64,000 nucleotides of DNA from Roseomonas elaeocarpi (GTDB taxonomy: Bacteria; Pseudomonadota; Alphaproteobacteria; Acetobacterales; Acetobacteraceae), in NCBI RefSeq assembly GCF_042433915.1, contig NZ_JBHLUN010000005.1:496001-560000 (forward strand). Reading direction: 5' to 3'. Shown piece after piece: positions 44,303 to 52,875 of this stretch. A model generated the notes under the pieces. The model was not told the DNA's origin. It made no database searches and saw only the letters and a list, made by a program, of their open reading frames with translations. The stretch's first letter is position 1, and every line of letters begins with the position of its first letter. A program made the translations under genes and the position numbers.

Positions 44303-45034
44303 TTAGCCTTCCGTCTTGCTCTTCATCAGGGCCTTGGCTTCCTCGGCGCTCGACACGCCGCCATGGGAGCCGGACCAGCTGACGGGATCCTCCAGGAACT
44401 TCCGCACCTCGCGCAGGGCGCTCTCGTCGAAGTAGGGGCGCTCGCGGCAGACCTCCAGCACGTCCCACCAGGTGCAGAGGTGGTGCAGGTTCAGGTTCAT
44501 CTGCTTCATGGTGTCGAAGGCGCCGGGGAAGACGCCGTAGAAGAACACCACGAAGGTGTGGTCGCAGATCGCGCCGGCATCGCGCAGCGCCTGGGCGAAG
44601 CGGATCTTGGAGCCGCCGTCGGTGGTCAGGTCCTCCACCAGCAGGGTCTGCTTGCCCTCGGGCACGTCGCCCTCGATCTGGGCGTTGCGGCCGAAGCCCT
44701 TGGGCTTCTTCCGGACATAGGCCATCGGCGCCATCATCCGGTCCGCAATCCAGGCGGCGTAGGGGATGCCGGCGGTCTCGCCGCCCACCACCGCCTCGAT
44801 GGTCTCGAAGCCGATGTGGCGGCCGATCTTCTCCACCGCCAGCTCGCAGATCTTGTTGCGAGCACGCGGGAAGTAGATGATCCGGCGGCAATCGATGTAG
44901 ACGGGGCTCTTCCAGCCCGAAGTGAAGGTGTAGGGCTCTTCCGGACGGAAGTTGACCGCCTTGATCTCCAGCAGGATGCGCGCTGTGGTCAGCGCGGCGT
45001 CGCGGTCCCAGTCAGAGGCGTGTCGGGCGGTCAT
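44303..45034 (-). CDS. pyrE: Orotate phosphoribosyltransferase
   Basis: Makes OMP from orotate and PRPP in pyrimidine synthesis. 243 aa from ATG 45034. The PRPP-binding loop reads TLLVEDLTTDGGSK near residue 130. AVNFRPEEPYTFTSGWKSPV and IEAVVGGETAGIPYAAWIAD are the N-terminal substrate blocks. The C-terminal 50 residues extend beyond the compact bacterial enzyme. The open frame continues far upstream, but that part is antisense to the ELM1 gene. It is divergent from that gene with only 51 bp between starts. Confidence 0.93.
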   Translation of the reverse strand: MTARHASDWDRDAALTTARILLEIKAVNFRPEEPYTFTSGWKSPVYIDCRRIIYFPRARNKICELAVEKIGRHIGFETIEAVVGGETAGIPYAAWIADRMMAPMAYVRKKPKGFGRNAQIEGDVPEGKQTLLVEDLTTDGGSKIRFAQALRDAGAICDHTFVVFFYGVFPGAFDTMKQMNLNLHHLCTWWDVLEVCRERPYFDESALREVRKFLEDPVSWSGSHGGVSSAEEAKALMKSKTEG

Positions 45035-45085
45035 GTTGAGTTCTCCAGGTTGCCCGTCCGTTAGCCTCCGCGCGCGGCGGCGTCC

Positions 45086-46093
45086 ATGACCGATACGTGG
45101 CCAGCGGGCGCGCAGGTGGAAACACGCCCGGCGCCGATCTGGGTACTGGCCGATCCCCGTGCCGGCACGGCCGCCCAGGCGCTGGGCATCGCCGAGCGCC
45201 TGGGCCAGCCCTTCCGCACCGTAACGCTGGAATGGTCGCCGCTGGCGCGCCTGCCCTGGCCATTGCCCACGCTGGCCGGGCTGACGCCGCGGGCGCGGGA
45301 GGCCCTGGGGACCGAGGTGCCGGCGCTGGTGCTCTCGGCCGGGCGGCGCTCCGCCCCGGTGGCCCTGTGGCTGCGCCGGCGCGGGGCACGCGTGGTGCAT
45401 TGCATGCGGCCGGGCTTCGCGGCGGGACAGTTTGATCGCCTCGTGCTCGGGCGGCACGACCTGCCGGCGAAATCCGGCTGGCCGAGCAACGTCGTGCCCG
45501 TGCTCGGCGCCACCCACCGGATTTCGCCGGAGCGGCTGCTGCGGGAACGTGCCGCCCACGAGGCGCTCTCGGCCCTGCCGGGGCCGCGGACCGTGCTGCT
45601 GCTGGGCGGCCCCGTGCGCGGCGAGGGCATGGTGCCCGCCGAGGCCGCCGCCATCGCCGGGCGCCTGGCCGCCGAGGCCCGCGCCTCTGGCGGCAGCGTC
45701 CTGGCGTCCACCAGCCGGCGCACCGGCGATGCCGCCGCCGCAGCCGTAGCGGCCGCCCTCGGAAACACGCCGGGCCGGCTGTTCCGCTGGGGCGAGGCGG
45801 GACCCAATCCTTTCGCGGGGTTCCTGGCCTGGGCCGACCGGATCGTGGTGACCGGCGACAGCGTGTCCATGATCTCCGAGGCGCTCGCGACCACGGCGCC
45901 GGTCTTCGTCGCCCGGGCCGGCGGTGCGCGCCGTCATGCCCGCCTCCATCGCACTCTGTTCGAGGCGGGGCAGGCGCGGCCCTTCGATGGCGACCTGTCG
46001 CCCTTTGATCGGGCGCCGCTGGACGAGAGTGCCCGAGTGGCGGCGCTCCTCGTCCAGGCCGGGCTGGTTCCCACCGGAGCCGCCGCCGGCTGA
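45086..46093 (+). CDS. ELM1-family (DUF1022) GT-B-like protein
   Basis: 335 aa. It resembles the bacterial relatives of plant mitochondrial-fission protein ELM1: IWVLADPRAGTAAQALGIAE at the N-terminus, VVHCMRPGFAAGQFDRLVL in the middle, and WADRIVVTGDSVSMISEALA at the C-terminus, which is a GT-B nucleotide-sugar-like fold. The bacterial function is unknown. Family members often occur near envelope or lipid A genes. No signal peptide or membrane span. Confidence 0.85.
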   Translation: MTDTWPAGAQVETRPAPIWVLADPRAGTAAQALGIAERLGQPFRTVTLEWSPLARLPWPLPTLAGLTPRAREALGTEVPALVLSAGRRSAPVALWLRRRGARVVHCMRPGFAAGQFDRLVLGRHDLPAKSGWPSNVVPVLGATHRISPERLLRERAAHEALSALPGPRTVLLLGGPVRGEGMVPAEAAAIAGRLAAEARASGGSVLASTSRRTGDAAAAAVAAALGNTPGRLFRWGEAGPNPFAGFLAWADRIVVTGDSVSMISEALATTAPVFVARAGGARRHARLHRTLFEAGQARPFDGDLSPFDRAPLDESARVAALLVQAGLVPTGAAAG

Positions 46094-46230
46094 GGCCGGG
46101 GCGCGGTCCCGCTGAAGCATCGTTGACGTGGCCGGTGGATGGTCCTCACGGCTTCACTGCCGGGGCAGCGCGGCGGCCGGTGGACCGTGGCCGGCGCAGC
46201 CCTGCCGCCTCGCCCGGGTTCAGCCGCCCG

Positions 46231-47544
46231 TCAGCTCAGCCGCACACTGGGCTTCGCCAGGCGCTGCAAGCCCTCGGCCGCCCAGATCAGCGGGACGCGC
46301 CAAGGACCGTGCACCACGAGCTGATATTGCCGGTACAGCATGTTGTAGCTGAACTGCGCGAAGCGGCCCTCGATGAAGCCGCCCGGCAGCACCCCGAGTC
46401 GCCCGAGGCTGCCGAAGGCGTCGTAGCCGCCCAGCGACACCAACGAGCCGCGCTCCTTGTAGCGGAACGGGGTGAGCGGGCTGCCGTTCAGGAATTCGGG
46501 AAGCGTTTTCGCCAGGTGCGCTGCCTGCTGATGCGCGACCTGCGCCGTGGCGGGCAGGGGACGCTCGGAGCCCGGCGGCGTCAGCGCGGCGCAGTCGCCC
46601 AGCGCGAAGATGTGCTCGTCCGCCGTGGTCTGCAGCCCCGGCGTCACCACCAGCCGGTTGGCGCGGTCGGTCGCCAGCCCGTCGATCCCGGCCAGCACCG
46701 CGGGCGCGCGGATGCCCGCCGCCCAAACCTTGAGTGTCGCCTCGACGCGCCGGCCGGAGCGCAGCGTCAGGCCCCCGGCGTCCACCGAGGCAACCGGATC
46801 GCCCGTCAGCACCTCGACGCCCAGCCGCCCGAGCGCCGCGCCTGCGGCGGTGGAAACGCGTTCCGGCAGGGCTGGCAGGATCCGCGGTGCCGCCTCGATC
46901 AGCGTCAGCCGCAGGCGCGCGCGCAACCCGGGCAACCCGTAGCCGGAGGCGAGGTCGAGCGCGTGGTTGATCTCGCCCGCGAGTTCCGTGCCGGTGGCAC
47001 CGGCGCCGACGACGGCCAGCGTCAGCTCGGGCTTGTCAGGGGCGGCGAGGATGCGGATGACCTCCTCGCGCAGCGCGACGTTGAAGGCTTCCGCCTGGTC
47101 GCGGCTGTCGATGAAGCGGCAGTGCTCCGTCACGCCGGGCGTGCGGAAGTCGTCGGCATGGCTGCCGATCGCCAGCACCAGGATGTCGTAAGGCAGCCGC
47201 GTGGTGACCGTGTCCTCACCCCGCTCGTTCTGCAGCGTTCCCAGCGTCACCTGCCGGTGCTCCCGGTCGAGTGCCCGGAGCATGCCTGGCCAGAAGGTGA
47301 AGCCGTGCCGCCTGGCATGGGCGAGGTAGGACACCTGTTCCGTGGCAGTATCCAGCGTTCCGGCCGCGACCTCGTGCAGCCTTGGCTTCCAGACGTAGCT
47401 GCCGCTGCGATCCACCAAAGTGATGTCGAGCCTCGGGCCGCCGCGCCGGCCGGAAAGCCGGGTGGCGAGGTCGAGCCCCGCGGCGCCACCACCCACGATC
47501 ACGACGCGCCTGGGTGTCACCGCAACGCTTCCCTTGTTCGTCAT
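46231..47544 (-). CDS. NAD(P)/FAD-dependent oxidoreductase (type II NADH dehydrogenase-like)
   Basis: 437 aa from ATG 47544. FAD motif VVIVGGGAAGLDLATRLS; NAD motif VVGAGATGTELAGE; C-terminal FAD block IFALGDCAAL. The arrangement matches Ndh, a non-pumping quinone reductase at the inner face of the membrane. The C-terminal segment (WAAEGLQRLAKPS) could give peripheral membrane attachment. An in-frame extension to 48072 runs antisense to the next gene and is rejected. Confidence 0.88.
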   Translation of the reverse strand: MTNKGSVAVTPRRVVIVGGGAAGLDLATRLSGRRGGPRLDITLVDRSGSYVWKPRLHEVAAGTLDTATEQVSYLAHARRHGFTFWPGMLRALDREHRQVTLGTLQNERGEDTVTTRLPYDILVLAIGSHADDFRTPGVTEHCRFIDSRDQAEAFNVALREEVIRILAAPDKPELTLAVVGAGATGTELAGEINHALDLASGYGLPGLRARLRLTLIEAAPRILPALPERVSTAAGAALGRLGVEVLTGDPVASVDAGGLTLRSGRRVEATLKVWAAGIRAPAVLAGIDGLATDRANRLVVTPGLQTTADEHIFALGDCAALTPPGSERPLPATAQVAHQQAAHLAKTLPEFLNGSPLTPFRYKERGSLVSLGGYDAFGSLGRLGVLPGGFIEGRFAQFSYNMLYRQYQLVVHGPWRVPLIWAAEGLQRLAKPSVRLS

Positions 47545-47798
47545 GGCGGGCTCGTGACTCCAGGTTCTACCATTCAAGCTTGGAACGCTCTGGTGGATGC
47601 ACCATTTTCTCGCCAATGCCCGTGGCTGCATAGCTAGAGCCTCGAAGCTGGCGTGCAGACGGGCGCGGGGCAGCCGCGTCGCAGTGTTTGCCTCAACGCC
47701 GACCGTGAAGGCGCGACTGGCAACATGGTTGCGCGGCGTGAGCATGGCGGCAGCCGCCGTCGTTGCTGAGGCAGGTTGTGCCGCGCTCGTCTCGACAC
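47545..47798. other. Upstream part of a 336-bp gene-free stretch
   Basis: The region between the divergent NADH dehydrogenase gene and the 79-aa gene runs 47545-47880. No convincing gene lies in it. This part is GC-rich and presumably holds the promoter of the dehydrogenase on the minus strand; the rest is described under the promoter entry. Confidence 0.4.
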
Positions 47799-47855
47799 TT
47801 GAAGAGCCATTCAGGTGAGAATATAACTTGGCAAATGGTTGCGAGCGATTCTCAT
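47799..47855 (+). promoter_or_regulatory. Sigma70-type promoter with a Fur-like operator
   Basis: TTGAAG (47799-47804), a 17-bp spacer and TATAAC (47822-47827) form a good -35/-10 pair. The start of transcription would be near 47834. Immediately downstream, TTGCGAGCGATTCTCAT (47839-47855) resembles iron-response Fur boxes of the type TGCGAATGATTCTCA. Binding there would block the promoter when iron is plentiful. The Shine-Dalgarno GGAG at 47871-47874 then leads into the 79-aa gene. Confidence 0.5.
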
Positions 47856-47880
47856 CCGGGTCGCAGCATAGGAGTATCCG

Positions 47881-48120
47881 ATGGGCAACGACTTCAGCCA
47901 CATCACCCGCAATTGCGAGCGTGCCGTGGTGACGGCCTATCGGGAGCTGCGGATCGGCGGCAGCGACGACCTGTCCTCGTTCCGCGCCTGCACGACGCTG
48001 TACCGCATCCATCACCCGGAAGCCTCGGTGAGCGAGGCGCAGCGTCTCGTGGCGGAGTGGGTGGACCATCACCTCGTGCGTGGCGAGAAGGGCCCGACCA
48101 GCGGCTGCGAGTGTGACTGA
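47881..48120 (+). CDS. Small protein, probably iron-responsive
   Basis: 79 aa, ATG 47881 with GGAG 6 nt upstream. No recognised domain. It is His/Arg/Glu-rich with a helical look (VVTAYRELRIGGSDDLSSF; EAQRLVAEWVDHHL) and ends in GCECD, placing two Cys at the C-terminus. There is no signal peptide. The promoter layout suggests iron control; the function is unknown. Confidence 0.7.
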   Translation: MGNDFSHITRNCERAVVTAYRELRIGGSDDLSSFRACTTLYRIHHPEASVSEAQRLVAEWVDHHLVRGEKGPTSGCECD

Positions 48121-48203
48121 CGCGATCTGCGGTGGCTGAGGGTGGCGGCCGGAACGCGCCGCCTCGAAACCGCCGCCTTTGCCGGGCGTAATCTCCGGCA
48201 GCC

Positions 48204-48839
48204 ATGATGCGATTTAAATCTCTCGTTTCCTCCACGGCCCTGTCGCTGATCCTCGCCGCGGCAGCGTCGCAGACGGCTTCCGCGCAGTCGGCCTCGGGCA
48301 GCAGCCACGTCCTGCAGCGCTCCGGCTCCTGGACCACCTCCTACAACAGCGTCGCTTCGGGCGGCGGCCAGTGCGTGATCGCCCGGCAGCTGCTCGGCCG
48401 CGGCTTCCTGGTGCGCGGCGCGCCGGACGGGACCCCTGCCAGGGTGCAGATCTTTCGCGACAGCTGGCGGGTGCCGCCCAATGTCAGCATGAACGTCGCC
48501 TTCGACGTCGACGGCCGCACGCAGTGGATCGGCCAGTTCGCCGCACCTCCACCCGACCGCGACCTGTCCGGCCGCAACCGCGAAACGGTGATCGAGGCCG
48601 AGTTCCCCAACTCCGAGACGGCGGTGCGCTTCCTGTCCGGCTTCGCGGGCGGGCGGTTGATGACGATCCGCTTCCTGGATGGCAACGAGGGCACCTGGCG
48701 CGCGCCGCTCGACGGGTCCAGCCGGGCCGTCACCGCCTACGGCGACTGCCTGCGCGCCTCGGGCGGCACGCAGCCCTTCAGCGCGCCGGCGGCCAGCGCC
48801 ACCGGCGCGACGCAGCCCTTCAACGCGCCGGCGAACTGA
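48204..48839 (+). CDS. Exported protein of unknown function
   Basis: 211 aa with a signal peptide (LVSSTALSLILAAAASQTAS, cleaved near ASAQ). The mature part contains strand-like segments (QCVIARQLLGRGFLVRG; SRAVTAYGDCLRAS) and two Cys about 125 residues apart that could pair in the periplasm. It vaguely resembles invasion-associated-locus-B-type proteins, but I would not assign it. A short duplication ends the protein (TQPFSAPA and TQPFNAPA). Its last 20 nt overlap the convergent racemase gene. Confidence 0.65.
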   Translation: MMRFKSLVSSTALSLILAAAASQTASAQSASGSSHVLQRSGSWTTSYNSVASGGGQCVIARQLLGRGFLVRGAPDGTPARVQIFRDSWRVPPNVSMNVAFDVDGRTQWIGQFAAPPPDRDLSGRNRETVIEAEFPNSETAVRFLSGFAGGRLMTIRFLDGNEGTWRAPLDGSSRAVTAYGDCLRASGGTQPFSAPAASATGATQPFNAPAN

Positions 48840-49539
48840 GCTCCGCCGGGCTGCGCCCGGACCAGCGGATCGAGGCCCGGGCCAGGGCATCGATCGTGTC
48901 CACCACGGGGAAGGGCAGCGTCGGTCCCGCCGCGATGCCCAGCGGAATCTCGGTGCAGCCCAGCACCACCGCCGCGGCGCCGCGGCGGATCAGCCGGGCC
49001 GCGGCCTCGGCCAGCGGCGCGTAGGCCTCGGCCACGCGGTTGCTCTTCACCAGCGCGATCCCCGGCGTCACCAGTTCCGCCATCTCCCCTGCCTCGGGCG
49101 TGATCACCGCGTGTCCGAGGGCGCCGAAGCGTTCCTGGTACAATCCCATGGCCAAGGTCGCGGCGGTTCCCATGACGCCTACTGTCGCGCCCTCGAGCGA
49201 CTGGCGCCGGAGGTCCTCGGCCGCCGAGTCGACGATGTGCAGGATCGGCAGGCTCGTGGCCGCCTGCATCTGGTCGAACCACCCGTGGGCGGTGTTGCAG
49301 GGAATGGCGATGGCCCGGCAGCCGGCGGCTTCGAGCCCGCGCAACCCGTGCAGCAGGGCGGGCAGGGGGTCCTCGCCGCCGCGCAGCCGTGCCTCGGTGC
49401 GGTCCGGCACCGTGGGATCGGACCAGAGCACGGCGGGGATGTGATCCTGATCCCGCTCAGCCGGTGTCAGCAGCGTCAGCCGCAGCAGGAACTGCGCCCC
49501 GGCCAAGGGCCCCATGCCGCCCAGGATCCCCAACATCAT
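48820..49539 (-). CDS. Aspartate/glutamate racemase family protein
   Basis: 239 aa. Both catalytic cysteines are present, in AIAIPCNTAHGW and VVLGCTEIPLGI. The N-terminus is MLGILGGMGPLAGAQFLLRL. The family is PLP-independent and covers aspartate racemases and related enzymes. ATG 49539 or 49536. It is followed by a convergent exported-protein gene that it overlaps by 20 nt. Confidence 0.9.
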   Translation of the reverse strand: MMLGILGGMGPLAGAQFLLRLTLLTPAERDQDHIPAVLWSDPTVPDRTEARLRGGEDPLPALLHGLRGLEAAGCRAIAIPCNTAHGWFDQMQAATSLPILHIVDSAAEDLRRQSLEGATVGVMGTAATLAMGLYQERFGALGHAVITPEAGEMAELVTPGIALVKSNRVAEAYAPLAEAAARLIRRGAAAVVLGCTEIPLGIAAGPTLPFPVVDTIDALARASIRWSGRSPAELSSPAR

Positions 49540-49622
49540 CCCTACTCCGCCATGATCCGCTCGCCTCGAAGCACAATGCCGGGCGGCGTGGAAGGGCCAG
49601 GCCGTGCGGAGGGGGCTCTCGT

Positions 49623-50180
49623 TCAGCCGGGACGCGGACCAGCCGCGTCTCCGGGCTCCGCAACCTGGCCGCGGAGGCGGTGCCAGGCGGCGAGAAGGGC
49701 GTCGTAGGGCAGGGCGGGCGCTTCCCGCAGACGCCAGCGCCATTCCGGGAAGCCGGCGCCGGTCCGGGGCGAGGGGCCGGCGCGCGCCGCGACGCCGAGC
49801 AGCCGCAACACCGTGACGCAGCGAGGGAGGTGATAGCCGGACGACACCGCGTAGATAGGCCCCGCCCAGCGGCGCAGCAGCCGTGCCACCGCGCGCGCCG
49901 AGGAGAGGGTGTCCGTGCCGGTCGGCTCTTCCAGGATGGCGTCGCGCCCGACGCCGTGGCCCGCCAGGAGCTCGGCCATGACGCTGGCCTCCGTCGGCCC
50001 ATGCCGCCCTCGTGCCCCGGTCGGCACGAAGAGCGGGGGTGGCGCGAGTCGCTTTCCGAACTGCGCCGCCGCCTCAACCCGGCGGCGCAGCGTCTGGCTG
50101 GGCGATCCGTCCGGCCGCACCGCTGCGCCGAAGATGACGATGGCGGCGCGGGAGCGCGGGCTCGGCCGGCGCCTGGTCAG
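49623..50180 (-). CDS. YdcF-like (DUF218) protein with a non-standard start
   Basis: The DUF218 fold needs the strand AAIVIFGAAVRPDGSPS, followed by LRRRVEAA and the later ISSGYHLPRC-type block (here AVSSGYHLPRCVTVLRLLG). The first ATG/GTG/TTG codon in frame is GTG 50120, which would delete that first strand. Reading on upstream, the only plausible start is CTG 50180, which overlaps the TGA of the preceding gene (CTGA). I therefore place the start there, giving about 185 aa. DUF218 proteins are often membrane-linked and associated with cell-envelope or vancomycin (SanA) phenotypes. Confidence 0.65.
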   Translation of the reverse strand: MTRRRPSPRSRAAIVIFGAAVRPDGSPSQTLRRRVEAAAQFGKRLAPPPLFVPTGARGRHGPTEASVMAELLAGHGVGRDAILEEPTGTDTLSSARAVARLLRRWAGPIYAVSSGYHLPRCVTVLRLLGVAARAGPSPRTGAGFPEWRWRLREAPALPYDALLAAWHRLRGQVAEPGDAAGPRPG

Positions 50181-50572
50181 TGCTCGTGCCCGCCGGCCTT
50201 GATCAGCAGGTCCTTCACGCGATCGGCCGAGGACGGGGTGACCTCGACATGCAGCATCGCCTCGCCACCATCGGTGTCCAGCTGGGCGCGGCTGTCCTCG
50301 ACCTCGCCGGCGCGGACTGCCTGCTCCATCGCCAGCTTGGCGGTTTCGCGATCGGGAAAGCCGAAGCTCAGCCGCAGGCCATCCGGCAGCGGCTCCTGGT
50401 TATGGTGGGTCAGCATCTCGCTGGGCGGCGCCGCGCGCGCGCCGGCGGTGTCGTTGGTTCCCACCGGGTCGCTGGCGGGAAAGGTGTCCATGACCGACTT
50501 TTCGACATGCTGGTCCGGCGTCTTGACCTTCGGCGCCAGGAGGTTCTGGTCGGTGGTGTCGTCTGCGGGCAT
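50177..50572 (-). CDS. Hypothetical cytoplasmic protein
   Basis: 131 aa with a strong Shine-Dalgarno (GGAGGAG) before ATG 50572. The N-terminal half is polar and probably disordered, with VEKSVMDTFPASDPVGT. The C-terminal half looks like a small alpha/beta ferredoxin-like domain (LRLSFGFPDRETAKLAMEQA; AMLHVEVTPSSADRVKDLL). No family name can be given. It is coupled to the YdcF-like gene downstream. Confidence 0.68.
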   Translation of the reverse strand: MPADDTTDQNLLAPKVKTPDQHVEKSVMDTFPASDPVGTNDTAGARAAPPSEMLTHHNQEPLPDGLRLSFGFPDRETAKLAMEQAVRAGEVEDSRAQLDTDGGEAMLHVEVTPSSADRVKDLLIKAGGHEH

Positions 50573-50848
50573 TGCCTTGCTCCTCCAACGTTGTCTCGTG
50601 ACGGGTGCCGGATCGCTCCAACCCTGTCGCTCATAGGAGCAACGACGCTGACGGCCAGAGGTTCAGCCTCGCCGTGCAGTCACGTGCCGGTGGTGGACAG
50701 CGCGCGCCCAGGCGTTATGGAATGCGCCGCCCCCTTTCAGAGGCCGCCCGTCCCGGAATCCATGCCGGCGCAGGAAGCGCGCCCGGCGGTGGGCGGGAAG
50801 AGCGCGGGCGGCGTGACGGCGTCGGGCCGGTGGTCCGGCGGAGCGGGG

Positions 50849-51796
50849 GTGGTTCCTTTGATCATACTGGTGAAATCGGGTGGCGAGGAAAGCCTGCCCG
50901 GCTGGCGCGAGGACTTCCGCGCCGTGGACCCGCGCCTCGACGTCCGCTGGTGGGACGACCCCACCGTGGCGGCGGAGGATGTCCACTACGTCCTGGTCTG
51001 GGACCCGGAGCACGGGCGGCTGAAGAACTACCCCAACCTTCGCGTGATCTTCTCTTCCGCGGCCGGGGTGGACAACATCGTGGGCGACCCCGAATGGCCC
51101 GCCCACCTGCCGCTGGTCCGCATGGGCGGCACCGAGACCGCGCGGCGCATGGCCGAGTTCGTGAGCTGGTGCTGCCTGTCCCTCCTGCGCGGCGCGCGCC
51201 GGATGGCGCTGGGACAGGAACAGGCGCACTGGGACCACTTCCAGACGTCCAGTACCGCCCCGGAACGTCGGGTCGGCATCATGGGCATGGGCAATCTCGG
51301 CGCCGCCACGGCCCGGATGCTGGGCGCCATCGGCTTTCCGGTTTCGGGCTGGTCGCGGTCGCGCAAGGAGGTCCCGGGCGTGCGCTCCTTCGCGGGCGCG
51401 GAGGAGATGGATGCCTTCCTGCAGGAAACCGACATCCTGGTGTGCCTGCTTCCTTCCACGCCCGAGACCGTGGGCATCATCAACCGAGACCTGCTCAACC
51501 GGATGCCGCGCGGCGCCCAGGTCGTGAATGTCGGGCGCGGCAGCCACCTGGTGATGGACGACCTGCTGGCGGCGCTCGACGACGGGCAGATCGACAGCGC
51601 CGTGCTGGACGTCTTCGAGCGCGAGCCTCTGCCGGACAACCATCCGCTGTGGCGCCACCCCAAGATCACGGTCACGCCGCACCTGGCCTCGCTGGCCAGC
51701 CGGCGGGAACGCGTGCGCTACGTCGCCGAGGCGATCGCGTCGCACGAAGGCGGCGGCACGTTGCCTAACCTGTTCGACGCCAAGCGAGGCTACTGA
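50849..51796 (+). CDS. D-2-hydroxyacid dehydrogenase (glyoxylate/hydroxypyruvate reductase type)
   Basis: 315 aa from GTG 50849 (GGAG 5 nt upstream); TTG 50858 is an alternative. The NAD motif is VGIMGMGNLGAATARMLGAI. Catalytic residues are visible: Arg in VVNVGRGSHLV, Glu in FEREPLPDNHPLW, His in TVTPHLASLAS. The overall form matches GhrA-type enzymes. It lies 5 bp before a class II aldolase gene; the pair probably interconverts small hydroxy- and keto-acids. Confidence 0.9.
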   Translation: MVPLIILVKSGGEESLPGWREDFRAVDPRLDVRWWDDPTVAAEDVHYVLVWDPEHGRLKNYPNLRVIFSSAAGVDNIVGDPEWPAHLPLVRMGGTETARRMAEFVSWCCLSLLRGARRMALGQEQAHWDHFQTSSTAPERRVGIMGMGNLGAATARMLGAIGFPVSGWSRSRKEVPGVRSFAGAEEMDAFLQETDILVCLLPSTPETVGIINRDLLNRMPRGAQVVNVGRGSHLVMDDLLAALDDGQIDSAVLDVFEREPLPDNHPLWRHPKITVTPHLASLASRRERVRYVAEAIASHEGGGTLPNLFDAKRGY

Positions 51797-51801
51797 GATC
51801 C

Positions 51802-52578
51802 ATGGCGCTTCCCACCCCACCCGTCAAACCCGATCCGAACCACCAGTCCACCGAGCGTGAGCTGCGCGAAGACCTGGCCGCGGCCTATCGCCTCATCGCG
51901 CTGCACGGCATGACCGACACGGTCTACACCCACCTTTCGGTGCGCGTTCCGGGGCCCGGCGGCAGCCACCTCTTCCTGGTGAACCCTTACGGCCTGCTGT
52001 TCGAGGAGATCACGGCCTCCTCGCTCGTGCTGGTGGATGCGGCGGGTGAGCCTGCGCAGCCTACCGCCTGGCCGGTAAACCCGGCCGGCTTCGTGATCCA
52101 CTCGGCGCTGCACCTGGGCAACCCGCGGGCACAGTGCGTGATGCACACGCACACGCTGGCTGGCATGACCGTGGCGGCGCTGGAGGGCGGCCTGCTGCCG
52201 GTCAACCAGATCAGCACCGAGTTCCACGGCCGGGTCGCCACCCACGACTACGAGGGCGTGGCCGACGACGACAACCTCAGCGAGCGCGAGCGGCTGGTGC
52301 GCGACATGGGTGACCGGCCCTGCATGATCCTGCGCAACCACGGGCTGCTCACCGCCGGCCGCACCGTCGCCGAGGCCTTTTACTGGATGTACTACCTGGA
52401 GCAGGCCTGCCGCATCCAGGTGGCGGCGCTGAGCACCGGCGCCACCCTGTCGCTGCCGCCACCCGAGGTGGTGGAGCGCGCCCGGGCCCAGTCTCCCGAC
52501 AGCCCGACCCAGGGCTGGCTGCTGTGGCAGGCCATGCGCCGCAAGCTCGACCGTGAACAGCCGGACTATCGGGACTGA
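51802..52578 (+). CDS. Class II aldolase/adducin-family protein
   Basis: 258 aa. The zinc ligands are the HTH triplet in CVMHTHTLAGM and the His in MILRNHGLLTAGR. LFLVNPYGLLFEEIT is the N-terminal substrate region. The family includes fuculose- and ribulose-phosphate aldolases and epimerases. The missing classical Glu ligand cannot be judged safely. Operon with the upstream dehydrogenase; a hairpin terminator follows. Confidence 0.87.
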   Translation: MALPTPPVKPDPNHQSTERELREDLAAAYRLIALHGMTDTVYTHLSVRVPGPGGSHLFLVNPYGLLFEEITASSLVLVDAAGEPAQPTAWPVNPAGFVIHSALHLGNPRAQCVMHTHTLAGMTVAALEGGLLPVNQISTEFHGRVATHDYEGVADDDNLSERERLVRDMGDRPCMILRNHGLLTAGRTVAEAFYWMYYLEQACRIQVAALSTGATLSLPPPEVVERARAQSPDSPTQGWLLWQAMRRKLDREQPDYRD

Positions 52579-52586
52579 AGCGCCTG

Positions 52587-52614
52587 CCGGGAGGGCAGGG
52601 TCGTGCCCGCCCGG
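52587..52614 (+). terminator. Terminator of the dehydrogenase-aldolase operon
   Basis: Stem CCGGGAGGGCA/TGCCCGCCCGG with one mismatch and loop GGGTCG, 8 nt past the aldolase stop. No U tract. Confidence 0.55.
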
Positions 52615-52839
52615 CGGCGCATTGCCGAACGGCAGCGTGTTCTTTTCTGCGGAACCTGTCTGCCGGTTAATTCCGCGCCCGGTCACAACGCAAAAAGCGT
52701 TTGATCCTCGATCATACCAAACGATTATCCGTGCTGCGTGACAGCCTTTTTCCCATGCCCCAGAACAGCGAAAGTTTCGGGGCCGATGCTTTTCTGGCGA
52801 TCCGGGCACACAAGGCTCGCGCCCACCTTCCGGAGGAAT

Positions 52840-52875
52840 ATGGATGATAATCCATTAATTCCAAATTCGCAATGA
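52840..52875 (+). CDS. Possible leader peptide (11 aa)
   Basis: CGGAGGAAT directly precedes ATG 52840; the frame encodes MDDNPLIPNSQ and stops at 52875. It is within the AT-rich leader about 280 nt upstream of nuoM. There is no repeated-codon signature of an attenuator. It may be chance. Confidence 0.2.
   Translation: MDDNPLIPNSQ

Noticed and set aside
45035..46120. N-terminal extension of pyrE
   Set aside because: It is antisense to the ELM1-family gene and has no PyrE similarity.
47545..48072. N-terminal extension of the NADH dehydrogenase
   Set aside because: It crosses the promoter and the 79-aa gene on the other strand; the FAD motif begins just after ATG 47544.
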